Assembly (NCBI GenBank): GCA_026645935.1
Contig: JAPKMP010000030.1
Span: forward strand, 1 to 36,074
Direction: 5' to 3'
Origin: Candidatus Villigracilaceae bacterium
GTDB lineage: Bacteria > Chloroflexota > Anaerolineae > Anaerolineales > Villigracilaceae
Length of the DNA: 36,074 bases
Every line of letters begins with the position of its first letter. Position 1 is the first letter of the stretch. This document shows positions 19,809 through 28,563 of the stretch, piece by piece. Below the pieces are notes generated by a model that saw only the letters and a program-made list of their open reading frames with translations, ran no database searches and was not told the DNA's origin. Both the position numbers and the translations under genes were made by a program.

Positions 19809-20969
19809 ATGCAACCCAGATACAGCCCCTTCGTCCTGACGGTCGTTTGTTTTTTTGCGTTTTTCCTTTTCGGCATCACCGACAACCTCAAAGGACCCAC
19901 CCTGCCATCCGTTATCAAGGAACTTGACATCCAATACAGAGAAGGCGGGAATATCCTTTTCGGGGAATATGTCGGGTTTTTGATCGCCACGCTCATTACT
20001 GGAATCCTTGCAGATAAATACGGTCTTAAACTCGTCATCGTCCTGGCGGGAATTTTATTGGCGATCGGTGTTGGAGGTTACAGTTCTCTTGGGACAGTTT
20101 TCGGGTTATCAGCTTCGCTCTTCATCGTCGGGCTGGGACTTGGCGCGTTCGAGTTGGGACCGAATGCAGTTATCGTTAATTTGTACCACGAGCAAAAAGG
20201 GCTGTATCTGAATTTAATGGCAGTAATGCATGGACTCGGCTCAATGCTTGCGCCGTTATTCGCGAGTTTTCTCTTCAGCCTCGGATCGGACTGGAGGGAA
20301 GTTTTCCGTTGGGACCTCCTGCTCATCGTACTCTTCCTCCTCTTCAGCATATCCTCCCGGTTCCCAAGGGCGGTGGAAAGATCATCGCTCGATTTCCGCT
20401 CGATCCCGCGGGTTGCCTTCGACCGCCGCATGTCTTTTTTCTATGCCGCCATGATGTTCTATGTCGCATCCGAGATCGGTCTCGCCTCATGGATGGTTGT
20501 CTATCTTCAAGATGTTCGCGCCATGAACGGAAACGCAAGCAATTCTTATCTCGCCCTTTTCTTCGGCCTGCTCATGTTGGGCCGATTCCTCGGCAGTCTC
20601 GTGGTTAAGAAACTGGGGTATCTCCGGTCAATTATGATCTCATCCATGCTCGCGGTCCTATGCACTCTATTTGGCATCTACTCTCCTTATGTTTTCTTCC
20701 TTCCTCTTACCGGTTTCTTTTTTTCGATCATATTTCCCACGATAACCGCCGCCGTCTCGGATGAAAGAACAGAAAACATCAATACGATCCTGGGGGTGCT
20801 GTTTACTTTCTCAGGGTTGGGCGGCGTTATAGGTCCCTGGCTGACAGGCTGGGTCGGGGATTTTTACGGGTTGCAGGCAGGGATGGGAGTTATCCTGATT
20901 CTCTCTGCTTTGACCTTGATCTTCATCGTTATTCTGAATAAAAGGAACAGGAATGAACAACGCTATTAA
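19809..20969 (+). CDS. MFS sugar transporter-like protein
   Basis: A secondary transporter of the major facilitator superfamily with 386 residues and about 12 membrane helices. Seen are an N-terminal FFLFGITDNLKGPTLPSVIKEL segment, the helix 2-3 loop GILADKYGLKLVI (the usual G-x-L-A-D-[KR]-x-G MFS signature), and GFFFSIIFPTITAAVSDER in the second half. The closest resemblance is to FucP/GlcP-like sugar:proton symporters, which fits its position between a sugar importer and a sugar oxidoreductase gene. The start at 19809 is the first Met in frame outside the preceding permease gene; no Shine-Dalgarno sequence is seen because a terminator stem sits there. Its end overlaps the next gene by 17 bases. 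Substrate unknown. Confidence 0.85.
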   Translation: MQPRYSPFVLTVVCFFAFFLFGITDNLKGPTLPSVIKELDIQYREGGNILFGEYVGFLIATLITGILADKYGLKLVIVLAGILLAIGVGGYSSLGTVFGLSASLFIVGLGLGAFELGPNAVIVNLYHEQKGLYLNLMAVMHGLGSMLAPLFASFLFSLGSDWREVFRWDLLLIVLFLLFSISSRFPRAVERSSLDFRSIPRVAFDRRMSFFYAAMMFYVASEIGLASWMVVYLQDVRAMNGNASNSYLALFFGLLMLGRFLGSLVVKKLGYLRSIMISSMLAVLCTLFGIYSPYVFFLPLTGFFFSIIFPTITAAVSDERTENINTILGVLFTFSGLGGVIGPWLTGWVGDFYGLQAGMGVILILSALTLIFIVILNKRNRNEQRY

Positions 20970-21945
20970 TTGGGGCTTGCTTTCGACTGCCCGCATCAAC
21001 CGCGCTTTGATTAAGCCCTTGCGCGCCTCCAAGCGGACCCGGTTACTGGGGGTCGCTTCGCGGAGCCTTACCTCCGCCCAGGCATACGCCCGCGAATGGG
21101 GAATACCCAAGGCTTACGGTAGTTACGAAGAACTGCTTGCCGATCCCGACATAGAGGTAATCTACAATCCCTTGCCCAATCATCTCCATGCCGAATGGAC
21201 GATAAAAGCCTTATATGCCGGGAAACATGTCCTTTGCGAAAAACCGCTCGCGCTTAAAATCGAAGAAGTGGATGCGATCATTGCCGCGGCGAAGGAGACA
21301 GGCAACATTGCGACGGAAGCCTTTATGTACCGTCATCACCCCCAAACGATCAAGGTCAAAGAGTTGGTGGTTAACGGCGCGATTGGCAGGGTTCAACTTA
21401 TCAAAGGCGCGTTCACGTTCGATCTCAGTCGGGAAGGCGATATCCGGCTTGTAAAAGAATACGGCGGCGGAAGCCTGTGGGATGTGGGCTGTTACCCGAT
21501 CTCGTACGCGCGGACGATTCTCGGGGAAGAACCGATCGAGGTGTTTGGCTGGCAGGTTACGGGTCCGGGGGGATGCGATGAGTCATTTTATGGGCAGATG
21601 CGATTCAGGAGCGGGGTCCACATGCAATTCGATAGCGGATTCCGGTCCTCATTAAGGTCCTATATTGAGATCGTCGGGACGGAAGCCGTCTTGAATATCC
21701 CCGATCCTTTCAAACCGGGATTGAAGAACGAGATCTACCTGAAGCGCGGCGGAAAACAGGAAAGGATAAGAATCAAAGGCCACGAACTTTATCTCGGAGA
21801 GGTTGAGGATTTGTGCGATGCCATCCAGTCCGGGATAACACCTCGTGTCACCCTGGCAGACAGCCGGGCGAATATTGCCGCAATATTGTCCCTGGCAAAA
21901 TCTGCCGACATAGGAAAACCGGTCGATTTAAGCGACTTTGTTTAG
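20953..21945 (+). CDS. Gfo/Idh/MocA family NAD(P)-dependent oxidoreductase
   Basis: The family oxidises or reduces sugars and inositols with NAD(P). The 330-residue product has a Rossmann domain (WGLLSTARINRALIKPL, then LLGVASRSL, EVIYNPLPNHLH), the family motif CEKPLAL (about residues 96-102), and a C-terminal alpha/beta domain with GGSLWDVGCYPIS, a pattern of the family's active-site helix. The first glycine-rich loop reads GLLSTARIN, a variant also found in dimeric dihydrodiol dehydrogenase and glucose-fructose oxidoreductase-like members. AAAGGA precedes the ATG, which lies inside the end of the MFS gene, so the two are co-expressed. It may process the sugar the MFS protein imports; substrate unknown. 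Confidence 0.92.
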   Translation: MNNAINWGLLSTARINRALIKPLRASKRTRLLGVASRSLTSAQAYAREWGIPKAYGSYEELLADPDIEVIYNPLPNHLHAEWTIKALYAGKHVLCEKPLALKIEEVDAIIAAAKETGNIATEAFMYRHHPQTIKVKELVVNGAIGRVQLIKGAFTFDLSREGDIRLVKEYGGGSLWDVGCYPISYARTILGEEPIEVFGWQVTGPGGCDESFYGQMRFRSGVHMQFDSGFRSSLRSYIEIVGTEAVLNIPDPFKPGLKNEIYLKRGGKQERIRIKGHELYLGEVEDLCDAIQSGITPRVTLADSRANIAAILSLAKSADIGKPVDLSDFV

Positions 21946-21997
21946 CCAGACAACTATCTGTTTTATCAAAGGTATAGGTCAATTGCGCCCTTGTGGT

Positions 21998-22003
21998 TAT
22001 AAT
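21998..22003 (+). promoter_or_regulatory. Possible -10 box upstream of the ATPase gene
   Basis: A perfect TATAAT lies 38 bases before the ATG at 22041. The -35 position holds only a weak match, so an activator or a relaxed promoter would be needed. If real, the ATPase and maltose-type importer form a separate transcription unit. Confidence 0.4.
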
Positions 22004-22040
22004 TAAATTACCATACTCGTTCAGAATTGGAGGTAATACC

Positions 22041-23141
22041 ATGGCAAGCGTAACATACAACAACGTAGTCAAGAATTTCGGGGATGTATCCGTCATCAAA
22101 AATATCGATTTCACGGTTGATGATAAGGAGTTTCTCGTGCTGGTCGGGCCTTCCGGCTGCGGCAAGACAACCGCCCTGCGCATGTTGGCAGGCTTGGAGG
22201 AGATCACCTCGGGTGAGATCAAGATCGGCGACCGGATCGTAAACGACGTGGCGCCCAAAGATCGCGATATTGCCATGGTGTTCCAATCCTATGCGCTCTA
22301 TCCGCACATGACCGTTTTCGACAATATGGCGTTCGGCTTGAAATTACGCAAGACGCCGAAAAGTGAGATCAACAGGCGTGTGAACGAGGCGGCGGAAATC
22401 CTCGACATCAAACATTTGCTTGACCGCAAACCGCGCCAGTTATCCGGCGGGCAACGCCAGAGAGTGGCTGTTGGACGCGCCATCGTGCGCGAACCGAAGG
22501 TCTTTCTTTTCGATGAGCCGCTTTCCAATCTCGATGCGAAATTGCGGGTTCAGATGCGTGCCGAGATCAGCAAGCTTCACCAGCGTTTGCAGACGACCTT
22601 CATCTACGTTACCCACGACCAGACCGAAGCCATGACCATGGCGAGCCGCATCGCGGTGATCAATAAAGGTCTGCTTCAGCAACTGGATACTCCGCAGGTG
22701 TTATACGACCGTCCCGCCAACCTCTTTGTCGCAGGTTTTATCGGTTCCCCGTCCATGAACTTCTTCCCCGGTAAGATCGATGTCGACGGAGGGAAGGTGA
22801 CGGTGGACATGGATTCCTTCAAGGTGCAGATCCCGGATGCGCTTGCCGCGCCATATAAAAACATGAACGGCAAGAAAATTGTTTTCGGCATCCGCCCGGA
22901 GAACATCCACGACCCCGAATTTGCCCCGCCCAACATTCACGGAGAAAAAGTAAGCGCCAAAGTGGATGTGACCGAGTTAATGGGAAATGAAACCTTCCTC
23001 TACCTGATCACAGGAGCGAACACATTCATTGCCCGTGTCGATCCCCGCTCGCAGAAGCGCGTGGGGCATGATGTCCAGGTCATCTTTGACATGGACAAGT
23101 TCCACATCTTCGATACCGAGACGGAAGAAGCCATTCGATAA
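22041..23141 (+). CDS. msmK: Sugar ABC transporter ATPase, MsmK/UgpC family
   Basis: This cytoplasmic subunit binds and hydrolyses ATP to power sugar ABC importers. From ATG 22041 (GGAGG 8 bases upstream) it has 366 residues, normal for the family. Walker A is GPSGCGKTT (residues 36-44), the Q-loop is [18 protein letters not shown], the signature is [15 protein letters not shown], Walker B is [12 protein letters not shown] and the switch is VTHDQTEAM. The last 130 residues are the regulatory TOBE-type domain. Members of this group often serve several importers. It is the only carbohydrate ATPase in the window, lies between two permease sets, and so probably serves both. The symbol msmK marks the subfamily, not a proven substrate; databases may use ugpC. 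Confidence 0.93.
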   Translation: MASVTYNNVVKNFGDVSVIKNIDFTVDDKEFLVLVGPSGCGKTTALRMLAGLEEITSGEIKIGDRIVNDVAPKDRDIAMVFQSYALYPHMTVFDNMAFGLKLRKTPKSEINRRVNEAAEILDIKHLLDRKPRQLSGGQRQRVAVGRAIVREPKVFLFDEPLSNLDAKLRVQMRAEISKLHQRLQTTFIYVTHDQTEAMTMASRIAVINKGLLQQLDTPQVLYDRPANLFVAGFIGSPSMNFFPGKIDVDGGKVTVDMDSFKVQIPDALAAPYKNMNGKKIVFGIRPENIHDPEFAPPNIHGEKVSAKVDVTELMGNETFLYLITGANTFIARVDPRSQKRVGHDVQVIFDMDKFHIFDTETEEAIR

Positions 23142-23238
23142 TCGCCTGTAAAGGAGGTGGTTGCCCGGCCAAAAAAAACGCAAACTGCACGACTCCAGTA
23201 AAACATAGCTTTCAATAAAATCCAAGGAGTAAAAGAGA

Positions 23239-24414
23239 ATGAAAAAGAAATTGCTTGCTTTGTTGAGCGTTTTGATGGTCGCTTCCCTCGCGCTTGCCGC
23301 ATGTGGCGGCGGCGGAGCTGCGACTACCCAGGGTGAAGTAACCTTCTGGCATGCCTATGGCACCGGTTCTGCTGAAGAAATCGCCCTAACCAATTTGTTG
23401 GAACAGGCGAAGACCGATCTCCCGAATATCACCATCAACGTACTTCAAGTGCCGTTTAACGACATCTTCACCAAATATGACACCGATGTTGCCGCCGGAG
23501 GCGGGCCGGATATGTTCATCGCCCCGAACGACAACCTTGGCGGTCAGGCTCGCGCCGGGACCATTGCTGACATCACCGCGCTGGTCGAAGGCAAACTTGG
23601 CGATTACAGCGAACTTTCCCAAGGTGGGATGATGTACGATGGCAAGATGTATGGCATCCCCGAGTCGATGAAGGCTGTGGTCTTTTGGTACAACAAGGAC
23701 ATGATCGCCACTCCGCCTGCCACCACCGACGATCTCAAAGCGTTGATGGAAGACGGCACCCCGATCGCCATTTCCTTCGGCTGCTACCACCACTGGGGCT
23801 TCTTCGGCTCCTTTGGCGGCCAGATCTTCGACGATCAGTTCAATTTTGTCGCTGCTGATGCCAATCAGACGAAGGTTGCCGATGCAATGTCCTATCTAAA
23901 TGACCTGTATCAGGTCTCCGTCGAGAACGGCTGGCCCCGCAATGACAGCGACGGTCTCGCTCCCTTTACCGAAGGCACCGTTGCCGCGATCACCAATGGC
24001 AACTGGGCAATGGGTGATTACCGCACCGCCCTTGGCGACAAGCTCGGCGTAGCCCCGATCCCTGCCGGTCCAGGCGGTGCCTCCAACCCGCTCCTCGGCG
24101 TTGATGGCTGGTACTTCAACCCGAACAGCCAGAACACCGAAGCTGCGATCGAAGTCGCTCTCTACCTGACCAATGCCGCCTCACAGACCATGATGATGGA
24201 CGAGGCCGGCCACGTGCCCGCCAATACCAAGGTCGAAGTGACCGATCCGCTCATCCAAGGTCTGCTCGACGCCTTCTCCACCGCCTACTTCCGCCCGCAG
24301 GTGGAAGCCATGGGCAACTACTGGGGCAACTTCTGCGGAACCGACCAGGTCTTTGATGCCGGAACCCCGGCTGCCGACTGGGTCGCCACCGCTTTCGAAG
24401 GCGCCACCAAGTAG
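23239..24414 (+). CDS. Sugar ABC transporter substrate-binding lipoprotein, maltose type
   Basis: The 391-residue product starts with the lipoprotein signal MKKKLLALLSVLMVASLALAAC (Cys 22), then a Gly-rich tether and VTFWHAYGTGSAEEIALTNLLEQ, typical of the MalE-like family 1 binding proteins. Other landmarks are GGGPDMFIAPNDN, YGIPESMKAVVFWYNKD and VDGWYFNPNS, with aromatic residues suited to stacking against sugar rings. AAGGAG at 23224-23229 supports the start. Two Cys (in SFGCYHHWGF and NFCGTDQ) might pair. It is followed by two permeases and two GH13 enzymes, which points to maltose or maltodextrins as substrate; that is inference. Codon use is strongly biased, suggesting high expression. 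Confidence 0.9.
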   Translation: MKKKLLALLSVLMVASLALAACGGGGAATTQGEVTFWHAYGTGSAEEIALTNLLEQAKTDLPNITINVLQVPFNDIFTKYDTDVAAGGGPDMFIAPNDNLGGQARAGTIADITALVEGKLGDYSELSQGGMMYDGKMYGIPESMKAVVFWYNKDMIATPPATTDDLKALMEDGTPIAISFGCYHHWGFFGSFGGQIFDDQFNFVAADANQTKVADAMSYLNDLYQVSVENGWPRNDSDGLAPFTEGTVAAITNGNWAMGDYRTALGDKLGVAPIPAGPGGASNPLLGVDGWYFNPNSQNTEAAIEVALYLTNAASQTMMMDEAGHVPANTKVEVTDPLIQGLLDAFSTAYFRPQVEAMGNYWGNFCGTDQVFDAGTPAADWVATAFEGATK

Positions 24415-24432
24415 TTCAAACTGCAACAAACA

Positions 24433-24471
24433 GGGAGGAGCGGACAAGTATCACTCTTGTCCGCTCCTCCC
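24433..24471 (+). promoter_or_regulatory. Intercistronic hairpin between maltose-type binding protein and permease genes
   Basis: A perfect 16-bp stem (GGGAGGAGCGGACAAG with its complement) and a 7-base loop, between the binding protein stop (24414) and the permease start (24509). There is no T-run after it, so transcript protection or processing fits better than intrinsic termination. It occupies the same place as the hairpin at 18004 in the first importer. Confidence 0.75.
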
Positions 24472-24508
24472 ACATTTGCAGAAGAAAACCCCAACCAAGG
24501 AGAGCAAG

Positions 24509-25522
24509 ATGGCGGCAGCACAATCATCCTTCTCAAAAACCAAAAGGCAAAACGCAGTCCTGCCGTATCTTTACCTTTTGCCTGCTTTTCTGATCATGGG
24601 GGTGATCACTTTTTACCCGCTCATTTACCAGGTCATCATTTCATTCACGAATTTTGAAACCCAGCATCTCCTGCTGGGCATGAGGTCACCCGACCTTAGA
24701 TTTATCGGAATCAAAAACTATATTGACATTTTCACAGCGGCGCTCCCCGTCGAGAATTTCAATTTCTTCCGCGTGCTTGAATTCAACTTCTGGTGGGCGC
24801 TGAGCAATGTCATTCTGCACGTTCCAGCCGGCGTAATGATCGCCACCCTGCTCAATACAGATGGATTGTGGCTGAAACGAATTTACCGCGCGGCGTACGT
24901 CCTCCCGGTCGTTGTGCCGCCCCTGGTCGTAGCCACGGTGTGGACGAACATCTTCGACGAACGCTACGGCGCAATGAACCAGTTGCTTACAACCCTTTCG
25001 GGCACGTTCCTGGGAAATTTCGACCCGATCTACATCCGCTGGTTCGAAGACGTCAAACCTCCCATCCCAGGCTTCCTGCCGGGCGCTCCGTTGACCCTTG
25101 CCTATTACGCAATGATGATCGCCAATTTCTGGCTCGGCTGGCCCTTCATGTCTGTCGTGGCAACCGGCGCATTGCAAAGCATCCCAAAAGACTTATACGA
25201 AGCAGCCTCCATCGACGGGGCTACCGGCGGACAGCAATTCTGGAACATTACCGTCCCGCTTCTTCGCCCCGCCATGATCCCGGCGGCGGTTTATGGATTT
25301 ACCTTGTCGTTCAATCTGTTCAATTTTGTCTTTTTCATGACCGGCGGCGGACCCGCTCGTTCGACGGAATTGCTTGTGACCTTCGCCTATAATCTCGTCC
25401 GCAACCTGCGCTGGTATGGCGTAGCGGCCGCGTTCGCCGTCATCATCTTCGCTGTGGCATTGGTCGTCTTCCTGATCACAAACCGCATCACCCGCGCTAC
25501 GCAGAATTACATGGAGGCATGA
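24509..25522 (+). CDS. Sugar ABC transporter permease (MalF type)
   Basis: From ATG 24509 (AAGGAG about 6 bases upstream) the product has 337 residues and about six to seven membrane helices, beginning LPYLYLLPAFLIMGVITFYPL. The EAA loop reads DLYEAASIDGATGGQQFWNITVPLL near residue 225. A frame opening further upstream at 24353 runs through the binding protein gene and the hairpin and is rejected. It ends 3 bases before, or overlaps, the next start, so coupling with the second permease is expected. It forms the channel of the second importer with the next gene product. Confidence 0.93.
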   Translation: MAAAQSSFSKTKRQNAVLPYLYLLPAFLIMGVITFYPLIYQVIISFTNFETQHLLLGMRSPDLRFIGIKNYIDIFTAALPVENFNFFRVLEFNFWWALSNVILHVPAGVMIATLLNTDGLWLKRIYRAAYVLPVVVPPLVVATVWTNIFDERYGAMNQLLTTLSGTFLGNFDPIYIRWFEDVKPPIPGFLPGAPLTLAYYAMMIANFWLGWPFMSVVATGALQSIPKDLYEAASIDGATGGQQFWNITVPLLRPAMIPAAVYGFTLSFNLFNFVFFMTGGGPARSTELLVTFAYNLVRNLRWYGVAAAFAVIIFAVALVVFLITNRITRATQNYMEA

Positions 25523-25524
25523 CG

Positions 25525-26529
25525 ATGACAACCTCAAGCGATACGAAGAATCCGATCATCCGATTCATGAACATGAACACCTCCGGGCAGACCGGTGGAC
25601 GCAGTCTCCCGCTTTGGAGGCAGCTCCTGCTCCAATTGACAGCGCTTGCCATTCTGGCGTCAGTGATGTTCCCGATCATGTATATCGTTACCTTATCGTT
25701 TAGCTCCAAGACCACCCGCCCCTCACAACTTGAACTCATTCCTAAGGAAATTTCCTTTGTCGCTTACGGCCAGGTGCTCGACCGCCCTACAGGCAATCCG
25801 GTCACATTTGCAGAATTGCTCAGGAACAGTTTCGTGCTCTCGCTCGGTGTCGGGCTCGCCGCGCTGGGCGTTGCGGTGACAGCCGCCTACGCCTTCTCCC
25901 GTTTCAAATTTAAAATGCGCGAAGTGCTGATGATCCTGGTATTCATTCCCCTTCTCATGCCAGCGGTCGGATTAAGCACACCATTGTATCTGCTTCTCAA
26001 CCAGGTACAGGTTAAGCAATGCGCCGAAGGCACCATCGCTGTTCAACCGATTACCACCTGCGCCGACGGCAAAGGCAGGCTGCAATTTAACCTGCGCGAC
26101 TCCCTTTTTGGCGTTGGCATTGCCATGACCGCCTCCGCCCTGCCTTTTGCAGTCTGGAATCTCAAAGGTTATCTCGACACCATTCCCCGCGAACTCGAAG
26201 AAGCCGCCGCGATCGACGGCGCAGACGCCAACCAGACCTTCTGGCGGATCGTCATACCGCTTGCCATGCCACAACTCGCTGTCACATTCTTCCTCGGCTT
26301 CATCGGGCACTGGCAGGAGTTTGTCCTCACCTGGCTGTTCCTCTCGCAGCCCAAAGACTACACCCTCGCCATGACTCTCTACAACATGACCGGCCAATAT
26401 GCCAATTCCGTCCCTTGGAACCGTTTTGCCGCAATGGCAGTTATCGTTGCGCTCCCAGTCGCCGTCGTTTACATTGCGCTCCAAAAGCAAATCGTCGGCG
26501 GCCTCACCACTGGCAGCGTCAAAGGCTGA
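25525..26529 (+). CDS. Sugar ABC transporter permease (MalG type) with a Cys-containing insertion
   Basis: With the ATG at 25525 the product has 334 residues; GGAGG at 25513-25517 is spaced 7 bases from it, whereas the ATG at 25519 is too close. Six helices, the EAA loop ELEEAAAIDGADANQTFWRI and the C-terminus QIVGGLTTGSVKG are typical of MalG. Unusual is an insertion of about 30 residues after TPLYLLLNQ, with Cys 166 and Cys 179 and many polar residues, where most MalG proteins run straight into the next helix (often N-T-x-x-G-L). This loop should face outward and might dock the binding protein; that is inference. Confidence 0.92.
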   Translation: MTTSSDTKNPIIRFMNMNTSGQTGGRSLPLWRQLLLQLTALAILASVMFPIMYIVTLSFSSKTTRPSQLELIPKEISFVAYGQVLDRPTGNPVTFAELLRNSFVLSLGVGLAALGVAVTAAYAFSRFKFKMREVLMILVFIPLLMPAVGLSTPLYLLLNQVQVKQCAEGTIAVQPITTCADGKGRLQFNLRDSLFGVGIAMTASALPFAVWNLKGYLDTIPRELEEAAAIDGADANQTFWRIVIPLAMPQLAVTFFLGFIGHWQEFVLTWLFLSQPKDYTLAMTLYNMTGQYANSVPWNRFAAMAVIVALPVAVVYIALQKQIVGGLTTGSVKG

Positions 26530-26554
26530 CCCCAACCTCGATTCCCGCCCCATA

Positions 26555-26596
26555 TTCCTCTTTCTTCTTTCAAAAGGAAGAAGGAGGAAATTTTTT
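26555..26596 (+). terminator. Hairpin plus T-run that also contains the amylase ribosome site
   Basis: A 16-bp stem (left arm 26555-26570, right arm 26574-26589; two G-U wobbles) with loop CAA, then A and six T. The right arm includes AAGGAGG at 26581-26587, the only good Shine-Dalgarno sequence for the amylase. The element can therefore act as a terminator after the permease gene, as a block to amylase translation, or both. Confidence 0.7.
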
Positions 26597-28199
26597 GCCC
26601 CTGACCGACATGCCCTTCCGGACATCTTTCACGCTGTTGCTTTTATCTTTTCTTTCGGCTTGCGCTTCTTTCTCCCTCGAAGCTGATTCGACAACCAAAA
26701 CCGCGTCATCGCCAGAAATTAATCCCGCAGGCTGGTGGCGGACTGCCGTGTTCTATGAAATCTTCGTCCGCTCCTTCTATGACACGGATAAAGACGGCAT
26801 CGGAGATCTCAACGGAATCACCGCCAAACTCGATTATCTTAATTCTCTCGGCATAGATGCCATCTGGCTCATGCCGATCCATCCCTCCCCCTCCTATCAC
26901 GGCTACGATGTGACCGATTATTACGCCATCAACCCCGAATACGGCACAATGGACGATTTCAAGAATCTCCTGAACGAGGCGCACAGGCGGGACATCCGCA
27001 TCATCATCGATTTTGTCATCAATCATACATCGAGCAGACATCCTTGGTTCATGGATGCGAACACCAACCCGAAATCGGCATATCGCGATTACTACATCTG
27101 GGCAGACGAACCCGGTCCAGGCAACTGGCACCAGGGACAGAACGGATATTACTACGGCTATTTTTGGGAAGGCATGCCCGACCTGAATTACTCCAATCAC
27201 GCAGTGACTGAGGAAATGTTAAAGGTCACTGATTACTGGCTGAACGAAATCAGCGTGGATGGTTTCCGCGTGGACGCGGTCAAGCACCTTATCGAAGAAA
27301 ACGGCAAGGTGGAAAACGCCCCCGCCACCCACCTCTGGCTCGAGGACTTCCATTTCGCCTATAAGGCGCAGAACCCGCAGGCTTATACTGTTGGCGAGGT
27401 GTTCGGCGCTGGGGCATCGGTGGTCGCGCTATATACCGGAGACGAACTCGACCATATCTTCAACTTCGAAATGGCGAGCGGATTCGTAAACAGCGCCAAC
27501 GGCGAAGCAAGTTCCGGTATTGCCAGCGCGTATAAATTTGCTTTTATGGACATGCCCGATTTCAACTTCGCCACTTTCCTCGCCAACCATGATCAGAACC
27601 GGGTCATGTCAGTCTTCAATGGCAATGCGAACAAGGCAAAAGTTGCATCGTTCCTCATGCTGACAGCGCCTGGTACGCCATACATCTATTACGGTGAAGA
27701 GATTGGAATGCAAGGCGTCAAACCGGATGAAGACATTCGCCTGCCGATGCAGTGGAGCGGCGATAAGTTTGCAGGTTTCTCTTCTGTTCAACCCTGGCGA
27801 AACCTCTCGAGCGACTACACGCAAGTCAATGTCAAAGCGCAGGAAGACGATCCCGCATCCTTGCTCAATCATTACCGAACCCTCATCCAACTGCGCAAGG
27901 AACACCCCGCACTGCTAACCGGCAATGCCACGCTGATTGAAACAGAGAATCCGGTTGTTTTTGCTCTGCTACGCGAAAGCGGCTTGGAAAATATTTTGAT
28001 TGTCGTCAATCTGGGAAAAACACACGTTACAGACTATCGGTTAGACCTATCCGCGACAGCCATTACTCTAGATGGAAACAACCCGGCAGTTTTGTTCGGA
28101 GGGTCAGACGCCATAGCGGTGAACACGCTGGATGGATATAAACCGCTGGCAGAACTCCCTCCCTACCAAATGCTGATACTAAAGGTCGGCGGGAGATAA
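26595..28199 (+). CDS. Surface lipoprotein alpha-amylase (GH13)
   Basis: A GH13 glycosidase that should cut alpha-1,4 glucans outside the cell. A TTG start at 26595 is spaced 7 bases from AAGGAGG and gives 534 residues; an ATG at 26610 gives 529. Either leaves a lipoprotein signal, MPFRTSFTLLLLSFLSAC (lipobox LSAC). The barrel begins TAVFYEIFVRSFYDTDKDG. GH13 regions are DFVINHTS, GFRVDAVKH with nucleophile Asp 227, VGEVFG with acid Glu 268, and FLANHDQNR with Asp 333 (numbered from TTG). The beta-rich C-terminal domain is present. Lipid anchoring next to a maltose-type importer suggests it feeds that importer. It may equally be annotated as an oligo-glucosidase; exact product size is unknown. 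Confidence 0.9.
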   Translation: MPLTDMPFRTSFTLLLLSFLSACASFSLEADSTTKTASSPEINPAGWWRTAVFYEIFVRSFYDTDKDGIGDLNGITAKLDYLNSLGIDAIWLMPIHPSPSYHGYDVTDYYAINPEYGTMDDFKNLLNEAHRRDIRIIIDFVINHTSSRHPWFMDANTNPKSAYRDYYIWADEPGPGNWHQGQNGYYYGYFWEGMPDLNYSNHAVTEEMLKVTDYWLNEISVDGFRVDAVKHLIEENGKVENAPATHLWLEDFHFAYKAQNPQAYTVGEVFGAGASVVALYTGDELDHIFNFEMASGFVNSANGEASSGIASAYKFAFMDMPDFNFATFLANHDQNRVMSVFNGNANKAKVASFLMLTAPGTPYIYYGEEIGMQGVKPDEDIRLPMQWSGDKFAGFSSVQPWRNLSSDYTQVNVKAQEDDPASLLNHYRTLIQLRKEHPALLTGNATLIETENPVVFALLRESGLENILIVVNLGKTHVTDYRLDLSATAITLDGNNPAVLFGGSDAIAVNTLDGYKPLAELPPYQMLILKVGGR

Positions 28200-28466
28200 T
28201 CATTTTCCAAGATACAGCACGCCGATGACATAGATCAGTGCCGCCATGATGCCGATGGACGAGATGCCGATCCCAATCACCGCGGTCTTTGTATTCTCCG
28301 TCCTTAGGCTGAGAGCGCCAAGCACAACCCCTACAAGCCCTGAAATAATGCCGCAGGCAGGGATGACACCCAGGCAGAGGCTGATTACCCCAAGCGCGGT
28401 GGAAGCGATGGCGTATAATCTTGCGAAGCGCAACTCAGGGTCCAGGCTGTCAGGATCAACGTCCAT
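28200..28466 (-). CDS. Small DUF4190-like membrane protein
   Basis: From the ATG at 28466 the product is 88 residues: a short acidic N-terminus (MDVDPDSLDPELRFARLYAI) and two hydrophobic segments separated by a short polar turn (LRTENTK). The pattern of two helices with many Gly and Ala (GVISLCLGVIPACGIISGLVG) resembles DUF4190 proteins. GGAGGG is spaced 7 bases from this ATG, so an in-frame TTG at 28487 is less likely. It is on the opposite strand between two GH13 genes, and its stop touches the amylase stop (28199/28200). Function unknown. Confidence 0.72.
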   Translation of the reverse strand: MDVDPDSLDPELRFARLYAIASTALGVISLCLGVIPACGIISGLVGVVLGALSLRTENTKTAVIGIGISSIGIMAALIYVIGVLYLGK

Positions 28467-28563
28467 GGTACTACCCTCCGGAATCAAGCGCCTAATGCGT
28501 GATGCGCTCCCATTATTTTACACGCGAATTATTCCACAAAATCCAATTCCAACGAGGCAATAA

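Noticed and set aside
23161-23208. 15-codon leader frame (TTG) after the orphan ribosome site
   Set aside because: Its spacing to AAGGAGG is only about 3 bases and the sequence has no leader-peptide features such as codon runs.
26415-26594. Upstream extension of the amylase gene
   Set aside because: It would overlap the permease gene in another frame and bury the lipoprotein signal inside the protein.
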